Below the pieces are notes generated by a model. The model saw only the letters and a program-made list of their open reading frames with translations. It was not told where the DNA came from and did no database searches. The position numbers were made by a program, and so were the translations under genes. From the NCBI GenBank assembly GCA_007244375.1, contig SCVW01000015.1, positions 210,296 to 274,295 of the forward strand: 64,000 nt of DNA. Reading direction: 5' to 3'. This document shows positions 14,628 to 22,812 of the stretch, in pieces; position 1 is the first letter of the stretch; each line of letters begins with the position of its first letter. The DNA comes from Smithella sp. (GTDB lineage: Bacteria; Desulfobacterota; Syntrophia; Syntrophales; Smithellaceae).

Positions 14628-14770
14628 TTGTCTTGACTTTACTTGTATTAGGTATAGTCTGTAACTGAATAATGTAATAGACATCGAGATATGCTGTGGA
14701 TTTCTTTTTGTTATACGGAAATCACAGCAGTTGTTAATGCCCTGCCCATTACAAGGAGGCAGGTTTTTTA
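14628..14770 (+). ncRNA. Candidate terminated small RNA or leader upstream of the 101-aa gene
   Basis: A probable promoter (TTGTCT or the overlapping TTGACT near 14628-14638, TATAGT at 14653-14658) is followed by a long stem-loop. In it TGCTGTG (14692-14698) pairs with CACAGCA (14723-14729) and is extended by ATTTC/GAAAT. Next comes a textbook intrinsic terminator: CCTGCC (14741), 11-base loop, GGCAGG, then six T (14764-14769). The transcript would be about 100 nt. It could be a free small RNA or a riboswitch or attenuator for the gene at 14837. It matches no RNA family I can name. Confidence 0.45.
14741..14770 (+). terminator. Intrinsic terminator inside the intergenic leader
   Basis: Stem CCTGCC/GGCAGG with an 11-base loop followed immediately by TTTTTT. 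It stands 67 bases before the next start codon, so transcription from the promoter near 14650 would stop here unless antiterminated. Confidence 0.7.
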
Positions 14771-14836
14771 TTTTTAGATGAAAAAACAGGGGAAATTCCG
14801 GATTGTCTTAAATGGTTATTAGAAAGAGGGGATAAA

Positions 14837-15142
14837 ATGAATATACACGTAATTGAGCAGTTGAATAATTTTGTAAAGTTACCGGATAATAAATGGGAAA
14901 GCGGTTGGTGGAACTTAGACGAAAATAAGGCCAAGAAACTGGTAGGTGGCGTAATTTATTTTCACAAAAAACGTAATGAGCCGTCTTTTTTTGGTGGTTC
15001 AATTACAGGCTATCGCATTGATCAAAGCTCAGAAAATCAGGGCAAAATTGTTTTCACGTTCCAATATAACGTAAACTGCAGAAATGTTAATACAGATAGG
15101 TATGGATGGTCGAAAATGATGAAGATAATCAGCAATGAATAA
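14837..15142 (+). CDS. Hypothetical protein (101 aa)
   Basis: I do not recognise it. The ATG has AGAGGGG about 6 bases upstream. The sequence is rich in aromatic residues and strands (WESGWWNLDENKAKKLVGG, IYFHKKRNEPSFFGGSITG, IVFTFQYNV), which suggests a small beta-sheet cytoplasmic protein; no signal peptide or membrane segment. A candidate 14-codon leader peptide frame (14778-14822, MKKQGKFRIVLNGY) precedes it, after a terminator, so expression may be attenuation-controlled. A weak GCGG-N9-CCGC hairpin follows at 15164-15180 with an AT-rich tail. Confidence 0.6.
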   Translation: MNIHVIEQLNNFVKLPDNKWESGWWNLDENKAKKLVGGVIYFHKKRNEPSFFGGSITGYRIDQSSENQGKIVFTFQYNVNCRNVNTDRYGWSKMMKIISNE

Positions 15143-15302
15143 AGAGCGGCTTTGCTAAAGGCTGCGGATTAGATAACCGCTGAAATTTATTTTTTAGAGA
15201 TCCCTAAAGCATTTCTTAGTACAATACCTTCCACGATGTTGGACACTTTTTTTACAAGCATCAATAGCTTCCTCAAAGAGTTGCAAAACAGTATACTTAA
15301 TT

Positions 15303-15475
15303 AAGATTGCCACATCCCGATAAATCGGGATTCGCAATGGGTGTAATGACAAACAATCATTGAAATCAGAAATCAGGTAGGGAAATCTAGGGACATTATA
15401 CTAGTTTTCATCTCTCACCTTTCCTTAGTCCCTCCCCCGGCATTCGCCGGGCAGGCTATCGAGGAAGGGAAGTTC
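15303..15475. repeat. GTCATTGCGA-type and CCCCCGGCATTCGCCGGG repeats
   Basis: 15303-15348 is the reverse complement of a TCATTGCGA ... GGCAATC repeat interrupted by the palindrome TCCCGATTTATCGGGA. At 15428-15445 CCCCCGGCATTCGCCGGG is followed by CAGGC; the same block stands near 12602 and, inverted, near 52700. The remainder of 15143-15547 holds no gene I can support. Confidence 0.55.
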
Positions 15476-15547
15476 ATGAGGAAAAAAACTGGACTATTAC
15501 GCAACACTTATCTATATTCTCTCAACTACAAATCCTTAAGGTAATTT

Positions 15548-16687
15548 ATGTTAACTTCCAAACTGCCGAATGTCGGCGTTACGATTTTTACCGTGATGTC
15601 CAAACTGGCTAACGATACAGGAGCCATCAATCTTTCGCAGGGTTTCCCTGATTTTGATGTGTCTGAAGAGCTCCGTGAGCTTGTCGCCAAATACATGGCT
15701 TTAGGGCATAATCAGTATGCTCCAATGCAGGGAGTTCCGTCTTTAAGGCAGCGCATTGCTGAAAAAACAAAAGAACTTTACGGCGTTTCATACGATCCGG
15801 AAACAGAAATCACCGTAACCTGCGGGGCTACGGAGGCCATTTTTTCGGCCATCACCTGTGCAGTGAATTCCGGAGATGAAGTGATACTGTTCGAACCGGC
15901 TTATGATGCCTATGCACCCGATGTTCTGCTGGCCGGAGGCGTGCCGGTTTACGTTCGATTGAAATATCCAGACTACCATGTAGAGTGGAATGAAGTGAAA
16001 GATGCAATCACCAAAAAGACAAAACTTTTGATATTAAATTCACCACACAATCCAAGCGGCGCCATACTTAGTGCAGACGATATGAAGGCCCTTATAGAAT
16101 TAGTTATCGACACAAATATCGTAATCATTTCCGATGAAGTTTATGAACATGTTGTGTTTGACGGGCATCGTCATGAAAGTATGACCAGATATCCGGAACT
16201 TGCTTCGCGGAGTTTTGTAATCAGTTCTTTCGGTAAGACGTACCATACCACTGGTTGGACGATGGGTTATTGTCTGGCTCCCAAACAACTTTCCGTGGAA
16301 TTTCAAAGAATTCACCAGTACGTTACATTTGCTGCCAATACGCCAATCCAGTTGGCTTATGCTGAATTCATGGAGAAAAAAGAAAAGTATCTTGCGCTTC
16401 CGGACTTTTATCAGGGGAAAAGAGACCTGTTTCTCTCGCTGATTAAAGATTCCCGGTTCATACCGCTGCCGTGCCTCGGAACATATTTTCAGATGCTTTC
16501 GTATGCAGACATCACGGATGAAAAAGATGTTGATTTTGCCAAACGGCTCACCACTAAATATAAAGTGGCGTCCATTCCTCCATCGGTTTTTTACATCAAT
16601 GGAGATGATCATAAGGTATTGCGTTTTTGTTTTGCCAAGAAGGATGAAACATTGATTCAAGCGGCGGAGAAGTTATGCAGGATTTAA
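15548..16687 (+). CDS. Pyridoxal-phosphate aminotransferase, methionine/glutamine type (YbdL-like)
   Basis: 379 residues, full-length fold-type I class I/II aminotransferase. Landmarks are NLSQGFPDFD, the Asn/Pro in NSPHNPSG, SDEVYEHVVFDG, and the PLP lysine Lys230 in SSFGKTYHTTGWTMGY, plus an Arg near the C-terminus (VLRFCFAKKDE). The sequence matches the YbdL/KAT group, which transaminates methionine, glutamine or aromatic 2-oxo acids. The next gene is an omega-amidase, the classical partner that hydrolyses alpha-ketoglutaramate formed when glutamine is the amino donor. The pair therefore probably serves methionine salvage or 2-oxo acid repair. Confidence 0.85.
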   Translation: MLTSKLPNVGVTIFTVMSKLANDTGAINLSQGFPDFDVSEELRELVAKYMALGHNQYAPMQGVPSLRQRIAEKTKELYGVSYDPETEITVTCGATEAIFSAITCAVNSGDEVILFEPAYDAYAPDVLLAGGVPVYVRLKYPDYHVEWNEVKDAITKKTKLLILNSPHNPSGAILSADDMKALIELVIDTNIVIISDEVYEHVVFDGHRHESMTRYPELASRSFVISSFGKTYHTTGWTMGYCLAPKQLSVEFQRIHQYVTFAANTPIQLAYAEFMEKKEKYLALPDFYQGKRDLFLSLIKDSRFIPLPCLGTYFQMLSYADITDEKDVDFAKRLTTKYKVASIPPSVFYINGDDHKVLRFCFAKKDETLIQAAEKLCRI

Positions 16688-16737
16688 TTCCACTTCCAGA
16701 TCGAGCGCTACCGTTGTTGGCTGCGTCGTCCTTCCGA

Positions 16738-16908
16738 TATCATTGCGAAAAGCCTCTCAGGCGTTGTGGCAATCTAATATTTTCAGTAGTTCGTGCGGTT
16801 GCTTCGTCGCTTCGCTTCTCGCAAAGACAGAACATTTGTTGCAACGTCAAAGACCGATATTAAGGGAAAAAGACAAAGCTGGATTCCCGTCTGCACGGGA
16901 ATGACAGC
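16738..16908. repeat. GTCATTGCGA-type and GTCATTCCCG-type repeats inside an operon
   Basis: 16741-16837 has CATTGCGAAAAGCCTC ... GTGGCAATCT and GGTTGCTTCGTCGCTTCGCT ... GCAAAGACAG, two facing copies of the GCGA-type repeat. 16875-16905 is a compact AAGCTGGATTCCCGTCTGCA/CGGGAATGACAG copy. They separate the aminotransferase from its amidase partner and supply a spurious 43-codon N-terminal extension to the latter's frame. Confidence 0.6.
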
Positions 16909-16921
16909 AGCGGGAGACTTT

Positions 16922-17710
16922 ATGAAGGATTTAACAGCTACCCTGATCCAGACGGAACTAATTTGGGAAGACATACCGGCCAACCTCGCCATGTTCGACC
17001 GCAAGATTGACGGTATTTCTGAAAAAACGGATGTCATTATTCTGCCGGAAATGTTTACGACAGGTTTCACCATGAATGTCGGCAAACTGGCGGAGCCGAT
17101 GACCGGCTCTGCTGTTTCCTGGCTTGTTGCCAAAGCAAAGCAAAAGCGTGCCCATGTCCTGGGAAGCGTTATTATTGAGGAAGACAAAAAGTATTTTAAC
17201 CGGCTTATCTGGGCAACACCGGACGGTGAAATCAAGACGTATGATAAGAAGCACCTCTTCAGAATGGGCGGCGAGCACAAGATGTTTTCAGCGGGAAACA
17301 GTCATCTCACGGTTGAGGTCAATGGATGGAAGCTGCGTACTTTTATTTGCTATGATTTGCGCTTCCCCATCTGGTGCCGGAATATCGCCAACGAATATGA
17401 CGCGGCTATTTACGTTGCCAATTGGCCTGCCAAACGCGCGTTTCACTGGAAGACTTTACTTCAGGCAAGAGCAATTGAAAATCAGTGTTATGTTATCGGT
17501 GTAAACCGGGTGGGCAAAGACGGTAACGGCTATGCTCACAGTGGCGATTCGTCCATCATCGGTCCTGTGGGGAATATTATGTTCCAGCAGCCGGATATTC
17601 CATGTATTCACATGGCTAAATTAAATTTCGACATGCTTAAAAAGTACCGTGAAACTTTTGCGGCATGGCAGGACGCCGACGCGGTCTGTTTTGACAGAGG
17701 TGAGAAATGA
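16922..17710 (+). CDS. Omega-amidase / nitrilase-superfamily hydrolase (YafV/Nit2-like)
   Basis: 262 residues from ATG 16922 (GGGAG upstream). The carbon-nitrogen hydrolase triad is complete: Glu43 in LPEMF, Lys109 in YDKKHLF and Cys143 in CYDLRFPIW. LPEMFTTGFTMN and ANWPAKRAFHWKTLLQARAI are diagnostic of the YafV/omega-amidase branch. It should convert alpha-ketoglutaramate, and succinamate-like substrates, to the acid plus ammonia, pulling the upstream transaminase forward. The stop overlaps the next gene (ATGA), so it is coupled to the saccharopine-dehydrogenase-like gene. Confidence 0.85.
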   Translation: MKDLTATLIQTELIWEDIPANLAMFDRKIDGISEKTDVIILPEMFTTGFTMNVGKLAEPMTGSAVSWLVAKAKQKRAHVLGSVIIEEDKKYFNRLIWATPDGEIKTYDKKHLFRMGGEHKMFSAGNSHLTVEVNGWKLRTFICYDLRFPIWCRNIANEYDAAIYVANWPAKRAFHWKTLLQARAIENQCYVIGVNRVGKDGNGYAHSGDSSIIGPVGNIMFQQPDIPCIHMAKLNFDMLKKYRETFAAWQDADAVCFDRGEK

Positions 17711-18885
17711 AAGTTTTAGCTTTGGGAGCTTGTGGGGGCATGGGCAGGCACGCAGCCAAAACCCTTGTCTCTCAAAAATGGTGCGACAGGATTTTCATCG
17801 CGGATATCGACAAAAAGCGCGCCGAGGCTTTTGCCCGGGAGTTAGGGGATGTAGCCCGGCCTATTGTTCTGGATATTTCCGATTCAGTTGCACTTGATGC
17901 GGCTGCAGCCAGTGCGGATCTGGTTATGAACACAGTCGGGCCTTTTTTTCGTTTCGGTCTGCAGGTGCTTTCCTCCTGTATCCGTACAAGACGAAATTAT
18001 GTGGATATTTGTGACGACTGGGAACCAACCATTTCTATGCTTGATCTTCATGAGGAAGCGCGAGACGCGAAAATCACCGCAATTATCGGAATGGGTGCGA
18101 GCCCAGGCATATCAAACATGCTGGCGAAGAAAGCTTTGATGAATCTGGACATGCCCGAACAAATTTTTACAGTCTGGGACATCGAAGCTGCCAAGCCAGA
18201 AATCATCACAAAAAAACCATCCGCAGCAACAATTCATGGAATTCACCAGCTGACAGGAAAGATTAAATTATTTGAAAATGGGAAATACATTGATGCTTCT
18301 CCAATAACTCCGATTAATCTGGATTTTCCGGGAGTAGGGAGCAGGCGCTTACACACTATCGGCCATCCTGAATCGGTGACATTTCCACGTTATTACCCGG
18401 CATTGAAGGCCAGCAAGAATGTCTTTATAATTTCAACACTAAATCTGGCAGGATTAAAGTTGATTGTCTGGATGGTCAATCGCGGATTTCTGTCAGTTGA
18501 AACGGCGGCAGGTATTGCGGAAAAAATTGAAGGACCGGCTGACCGCGGGAGAACAAATGAAAAAATGCTTGCTGAATTCAGTCGCAAAAGAAATCCTAAA
18601 CTTCCACCTCTTTTTGCGCTGGCCACCGGACTAAGAAAGGGCAGGCTGGCAAGGTCGGCATGCGCCGTTCTTTCTGCGCCACCGGGCGGGATGGGCGGTG
18701 CCACGGGTGTACCGCTTGCAATCGGTGCGATGATGATTCTGAAAAAGGCTGTTACAGACTACGGAGTCTTCGCGCCGGAAGGTATTCTTGATCCCGACAT
18801 GTTTTTCCAGGCACTCGCGCCGCTTTGTGTTCCCCGAAAAGAAAACACGGACGGGTTGGTTCTAACCCGTATCGTAGAGGAATAA
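17707..18885 (+). CDS. Saccharopine-dehydrogenase-family NAD(P)-binding protein
   Basis: 392 residues. A Rossmann domain starts at once (VLALGACGGMGRHAAKTL, ADLVMNTVGPFFRFG) and is followed by GMGASPGISNMLAKKAL, characteristic of the saccharopine dehydrogenase/carboxynorspermidine synthase superfamily. The hydrophobic segment around NVFIISTLNLAGLKLIVW may contact a membrane. The precise substrate cannot be told: members act on imino-linked amino acids or lipids. Coupled by ATGA overlap to the omega-amidase, which favours an amino-acid role. Confidence 0.7.
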   Translation: MKVLALGACGGMGRHAAKTLVSQKWCDRIFIADIDKKRAEAFARELGDVARPIVLDISDSVALDAAAASADLVMNTVGPFFRFGLQVLSSCIRTRRNYVDICDDWEPTISMLDLHEEARDAKITAIIGMGASPGISNMLAKKALMNLDMPEQIFTVWDIEAAKPEIITKKPSAATIHGIHQLTGKIKLFENGKYIDASPITPINLDFPGVGSRRLHTIGHPESVTFPRYYPALKASKNVFIISTLNLAGLKLIVWMVNRGFLSVETAAGIAEKIEGPADRGRTNEKMLAEFSRKRNPKLPPLFALATGLRKGRLARSACAVLSAPPGGMGGATGVPLAIGAMMILKKAVTDYGVFAPEGILDPDMFFQALAPLCVPRKENTDGLVLTRIVEE

Positions 18886-18910
18886 AGACATAAGACAGGA
18901 GAGAAATTCT

Positions 18911-19462
18911 ATGGATAGGGATATGGCACTGAAAGCTTTAAGATACAATGTGAAAAATGAAAACCTCGTCAAGCACATGCTTGCTACGGAAGCCATTATG
19001 CGTGCACTCGCCCGTCGGTTCAAAGAAAATGAAACTGAGTGGGAGTTGGCTGGTTTGCTGCACGATATCGACGTTGAAATGACCAATGGCGATTTGTCGA
19101 TTCACAGCAGGCCCGGTGCGCAAATGGCCAGAGATTTGGGTGCCTCTGAAGAGGTTTGTCATGCGATTCTTGTTCATAACGAAAAGCATGGTGAACCCTG
19201 TGTGTCATTAATGGATAAAGCCCTCTTTTGTACGGATCCCTTGACCGGCCTTATCACTGCTGCTGCTTTGGTGCGTCCCGACAAAAAGCTGTCCGGTGTG
19301 GAAGCCAAGTCAATCCGCAAACGTTTTAAGGAAGAGCGTTTTGCGGCAGGTGCGAATCGCGAACAGATAGCCAAATGCAGCGAAATAGGTTTAGAACTGG
19401 ATGAGTTTATCGCGCTCAGCCTTGACGCAATGAAGGGTGTTGCGGGCGATTTGGGATTGTAA
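18911..19462 (+). CDS. HD-domain phosphohydrolase-like protein
   Basis: 183 residues. The HD metal ligands are visible: His22 in VKHMLATE, His51-Asp52 in GLLHDIDVE and Asp109 in FCTDPLTG. This is the short, single-domain HDIG-like form; such proteins hydrolyse phosphate esters, often nucleotides. It follows the saccharopine-dehydrogenase-like gene by 25 bases with an AGGAG site, so it probably closes the operon that begins with the aminotransferase. Substrate unknown. Confidence 0.75.
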   Translation: MDRDMALKALRYNVKNENLVKHMLATEAIMRALARRFKENETEWELAGLLHDIDVEMTNGDLSIHSRPGAQMARDLGASEEVCHAILVHNEKHGEPCVSLMDKALFCTDPLTGLITAAALVRPDKKLSGVEAKSIRKRFKEERFAAGANREQIAKCSEIGLELDEFIALSLDAMKGVAGDLGL

Positions 19463-19484
19463 AATATGCGTATGCATTTTTCCG

Positions 19485-19515
19485 TATACTTCGCTTCGAG
19501 GATAATTTGTTTGTG
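19485..19515 (-). repeat. Possible decayed family C fragment
   Basis: ACTTCGCTTCGAGGATAATT resembles the GCTTTGCTTCGGGGATAGTT block of family C. The rest of 19463-19850 is AT-rich and I find no gene or RNA in it. Confidence 0.3.
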
Positions 19516-19854
19516 TAAAAATTCCGCATTTCTTACATTTGGCGTATTAAGGTTAGCCCCTGAAATATAAATTAATCTGAATATAACTTGAACTGACGTT
19601 GCGTATCAAACCAGAAGATTCATGAAAAGTTATTGCCCTTACTGACAAAATATAGAATGAAAAGACAAACGAGATAAATCGCTGTAAGAAACATTTGGAA
19701 TAATTTGCATCGATTTATTGTATAAAGGTGATCTTCCTAAAAATCCTTTTCATCAGATCAAAAATATTATCTTAAAAGTTTTTTAAAAAATGAATGATTT
19801 GAAATTCAGCATTAAAGATAAATGTGTCATATTATTATGTTAGAAAGCAGATTG

Positions 19855-19915
19855 TGTCAAATTTGACAAATAAGTTTTTATGCGTTAATAAAAATACCAA
19901 TGCTATTTTTAGCAT
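19855..19915 (+). promoter_or_regulatory. Promoter of the molybdate/tungstate ABC operon with two palindromes
   Basis: TTGACA (19863-19868), 17-base spacer, TAATAA (19886-19891). A perfect 14-bp palindrome TGTCAAATTTGACA (19855-19868) covers the -35. ATGCTA-TTTT-TAGCAT (19900-19915) lies just past the start site. Either could be an oxyanion-responsive repressor site; neither matches the E. coli ModE box closely. Confidence 0.65.
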
Positions 19916-19943
19916 GATATTACCACAATGAAAGGATTTAATC

Positions 19944-20702
19944 ATGAGAAGATTTTTGCTGGTTTTTGCGATGATTTTTTTGTTGGCGGGACAATGTTTC
20001 GCCGCGGACCTTATTGTCTTTAGCGGTGCCGGTCTTATGAAACCCATGGAAGAAATGAAAAGAAATTTTCAAGCGACTCACAATGTGAAAGTGGACGTTC
20101 ATTATGGAGGATCAGGTGAAATATTTGCACAGGTTGGCGCGGGTCAACCCTGTGATGTTCTTATTCCGGGCGCAGAAAAATATACGAAAGACGCGTTAAA
20201 AAACGGATGGGTTATCGGAGACACTATTCGTCCGCTCGTTCTGCATGTTCCTCTCATTGCCGTACCGAAGGGTAATCCTGCGAAGGTTACGTCCTTAGAA
20301 GATCTCGCACGCGGCGATGTGCGTGTTGCCATTGGCGATCCGAAAGCACCGGCAATCGGCCGTGTCGCCAAACAGATTTTAGAGAAAAATAAGTTGTGGG
20401 ACAAGGTCACTCCCAATATTAAAGTATATGCCCCGACGGTCAACCAGCTTTTAATTTACGTGGCCTTAAAGCAGGTGGATGCCGCCATCATATGGGGAGA
20501 CCTCGTTACGTGGGCGGAAGGTAAGGGGAAACTCGATATTGTGCGCATTCCTGACAAAAAGAATATCATCAAAACCATTCCGACAGCTGTGTGCACTAAT
20601 GCGCCCCATAAGGACCTGGCAATGAAATTCAATGCCTATATCGCATCTACGGAGGGTCTCAAAATCTGGCAAAAATGGGGATTTGAACCGTGCAATCGTT
20701 AA
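19944..20702 (+). CDS. modA: Periplasmic molybdate/tungstate-binding protein
   Basis: 252 residues with a clean signal peptide (RRFLLVFAMIFLLAG, cleavage after CFA). The mature start DLIVFSGAGLMKPMEEM carries the oxyanion-contacting Ser, and VDVHYGGSGEIFAQVGAGQPCDV and AAIIWGDLVTW match ModA/WtpA family blocks. It captures molybdate or tungstate for the membrane transporter that follows. Tungstate is attractive because strict anaerobes of this kind often use W-enzymes, but ModA, WtpA and TupA cannot be separated with certainty by eye. It overlaps the permease gene by 13 bases. Confidence 0.8.
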   Translation: MRRFLLVFAMIFLLAGQCFAADLIVFSGAGLMKPMEEMKRNFQATHNVKVDVHYGGSGEIFAQVGAGQPCDVLIPGAEKYTKDALKNGWVIGDTIRPLVLHVPLIAVPKGNPAKVTSLEDLARGDVRVAIGDPKAPAIGRVAKQILEKNKLWDKVTPNIKVYAPTVNQLLIYVALKQVDAAIIWGDLVTWAEGKGKLDIVRIPDKKNIIKTIPTAVCTNAPHKDLAMKFNAYIASTEGLKIWQKWGFEPCNR

Positions 20703-21499
20703 AAGATAAACACCGCGCGGGGAAAACCAATGCTTTTAAAGTCAGCTTGATTTTCGTATCATTTATTATTACAGCTGTCCTTGTACTTGCCATTGGCGCG
20801 CTTTTCATGGTGCCAGATATCAAAGATGTCTGGGAAAGCTTAAAAAGCGAAGAAATGATTTTTTCGCTTAAGCTTTCTATGTGGACCGGTCTTTTATCCA
20901 CGGCTCTAGTGATGGTTTTTGCGCTTCCCATTGGCTATACACTTTCGCGATTTCAGTTTATCGGAAAGGGATTCGTTAAGACAATCATTGATCTGCCGGT
21001 TGCCTTTCCTGAACTTGTTTTGGGGCTTTGTCTGCTGTTGCTTTTTGGGAATACTTTTGTCGGAAATATCTTTAAATCCTTGGGATTCCAGTTTGTTTTT
21101 ACGACACAGGGTATTGTTGCCGCTCAATTTTTCACGGCGTTACCCTATGCCTGTCGTATTATGAAATCTACTTTTGATTATATCGATCCCAGAATGGAAT
21201 TCGTTTCCCGTTCGCTGGGATATTCCATGTTTGAAACGTTTATGAATGTTTCCCTTCCGCTTGCCAGAAATGGTATTCTCGCGTCAACAGTCATTGCCTT
21301 CGCACGATGTATCGGAACATTTGGGACCGTTTTGATCCTGGCCGGAGGAACCTATATGAAGACGGAGGTTCTTCCGATTACACTATATCTCAATATCTCA
21401 TACGGCAACATGGGAATGGCCCTGACTAGCGGCATCGTCCTGATGGTGGTTTCATTTGCAGCCATCTATATCTTTGAACGGACGGAGGTGAGTTTGTGA
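20690..21499 (+). CDS. ABC transporter permease for molybdate/tungstate
   Basis: 269 residues with six probable transmembrane segments (first VSLIFVSFIITAVLVLAIGA, last VLMVVSFAAIYIF). The cytoplasmic EAA-like loop is DYIDPRMEFVSRSLGYSMFE, which couples to the ATPase. The start is GTG 20690 inside the binding-protein gene and the stop overlaps the ATPase start by four bases, so all three are translated as a unit. ModB/WtpB assignment follows from context. Confidence 0.8.
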   Translation: MQSLKDKHRAGKTNAFKVSLIFVSFIITAVLVLAIGALFMVPDIKDVWESLKSEEMIFSLKLSMWTGLLSTALVMVFALPIGYTLSRFQFIGKGFVKTIIDLPVAFPELVLGLCLLLLFGNTFVGNIFKSLGFQFVFTTQGIVAAQFFTALPYACRIMKSTFDYIDPRMEFVSRSLGYSMFETFMNVSLPLARNGILASTVIAFARCIGTFGTVLILAGGTYMKTEVLPITLYLNISYGNMGMALTSGIVLMVVSFAAIYIFERTEVSL

Positions 21500-22566
21500 G
21501 TTTTCTTTCTGTATCAGACCTGCATATTGACTTGGGTGAATTTTATTTGAATGGCGTTTCTTTCAATCTCGACAAGGGAGATTATCTCACAATCATCGGA
21601 CCGACTGGGGCGGGGAAAACAATCCTCCTGGAGAGTCTTATTGGTTTCTGGACACCCGATCAGGGCAATATTTATTTAGAAAACCGTGATATTACCATGG
21701 AACTTCCGGAAAAGCGCAATATCGGGATTGTCTATCAAGACTATGCCCTTTTATCCCATTTTACCGTTTATAAGAACATTGAATACGGCCTTAAGAAAAA
21801 GAATCCTAAAGGGATGAAAGAAAAAATTCATGACATCGCGTCTGCCTTATATATTGAGCATCTGCTACACAGAAAACCGGCAACGTTGTCAGGCGGGGAA
21901 CAGCAGCGCGTGGCCTTGGCGCGTGCCCTGGTTGTTGAGCCCAAAATGCTTCTCATGGATGAACCATTTTCCGCGCTTGATCCGCAGACCAGACGGGACA
22001 CAAGGGCGCTTCTCAAAAAGGCTGTCGCACAGAGAAATACAACGGTGATGCACGTAACTCATGATCTGTGCGATGCTTGGACCTTGGCCAACAAAGTCGC
22101 CGTTATCCGGGATGGTCATCTTATGCAGATCGGCTCTATTGAAGAAGTTTTTAAACGTCCCCAAACACCTTTCGTTGCCGGCTTTGTGGGGGCAACCCTG
22201 ATGGAAGGGACCGTTATTGACCGTGATAAAGGTCTTTCCGTTATAAATGTAAACGGTTTTATCGTGAAGACGCTTGATCCTGCTGATATAGGAACGAAGG
22301 TAAAACTTGCCGTACGCCCGGAAGACATTATCGTCGGTACTCAGCCTTCTCCAAACACATCCGCTCAGAACAACATTGAAGCAATACTTGCACATATCAT
22401 GTATGAGGGCAAAACATCGTTGCTCTCCCTTAGCGCTGGCAAAACATCTTTTGATGTTCTCGTGACTAATCATTCACTCGAACGGCTTGGCCTGGCGACC
22501 GGAGATACAGTCTATGCCATGATTAAGAGCAGTAACGTACGGATTGTTAATTCTCGCGTCAATTAG
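21496..22566 (+). CDS. ABC transporter ATP-binding protein for molybdate/tungstate
   Basis: 356 residues. Walker A GPTGAGKT, Q-loop VYQDYALLSHFTVYKNI, signature LSGGEQQR, Walker B LLMDEPFSALD and the switch His in VMHVTHD are all intact. After residue 240 comes a TOBE-like regulatory domain (LAVRPEDIIVG). EKRNIGIVYQDYALLSHFTV resembles WtpC/archaeal-type importers more than E. coli ModC. GTG start. The operon ends here; the 3' flank carries a crotonase remnant. Confidence 0.85.
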   Translation: MSFLSVSDLHIDLGEFYLNGVSFNLDKGDYLTIIGPTGAGKTILLESLIGFWTPDQGNIYLENRDITMELPEKRNIGIVYQDYALLSHFTVYKNIEYGLKKKNPKGMKEKIHDIASALYIEHLLHRKPATLSGGEQQRVALARALVVEPKMLLMDEPFSALDPQTRRDTRALLKKAVAQRNTTVMHVTHDLCDAWTLANKVAVIRDGHLMQIGSIEEVFKRPQTPFVAGFVGATLMEGTVIDRDKGLSVINVNGFIVKTLDPADIGTKVKLAVRPEDIIVGTQPSPNTSAQNNIEAILAHIMYEGKTSLLSLSAGKTSFDVLVTNHSLERLGLATGDTVYAMIKSSNVRIVNSRVN

Positions 22567-22631
22567 CATTGATAATCCCGATGGTTAATCAACAAGACTC
22601 TCTGTGTTATTGATGGCTTAGGAAAACTGGA

Positions 22632-22736
22632 GACCTGACAATCTGGGATGCAATGGATTTGAAGATGGAAAAGCCGGTTGTCTTCATTGCTAGTGACGAA
22701 AGTATCAATGGAATTTCCGCTTTTCTGACTCGGTAA
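22632..22736 (+). pseudogene. Decayed C-terminal end of an enoyl-CoA hydratase/isomerase
   Basis: Translating from 22632 gives DLTIWDAMDLKMEKPVV then FIASDESINGISAFLTR and a stop. This aligns codon for codon, without gaps, to the C-terminus of the intact crotonase ending at 24610; I count 19 of 34 identical residues, with GIS-AFL shared. Upstream similarity (RKTGDLT) is interrupted by frameshifts and a TGA, and no start region survives. It is the tail of a lost paralogue lying in the same direction about 1.9 kb from its relative. Confidence 0.7.
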
Positions 22737-22812
22737 AAAACCGACATCCAGAACCATGATGAATAGTAAAAACGTGTCAATAAAATTGGGATTATAAAAT
22801 CTTTGAACTCCA

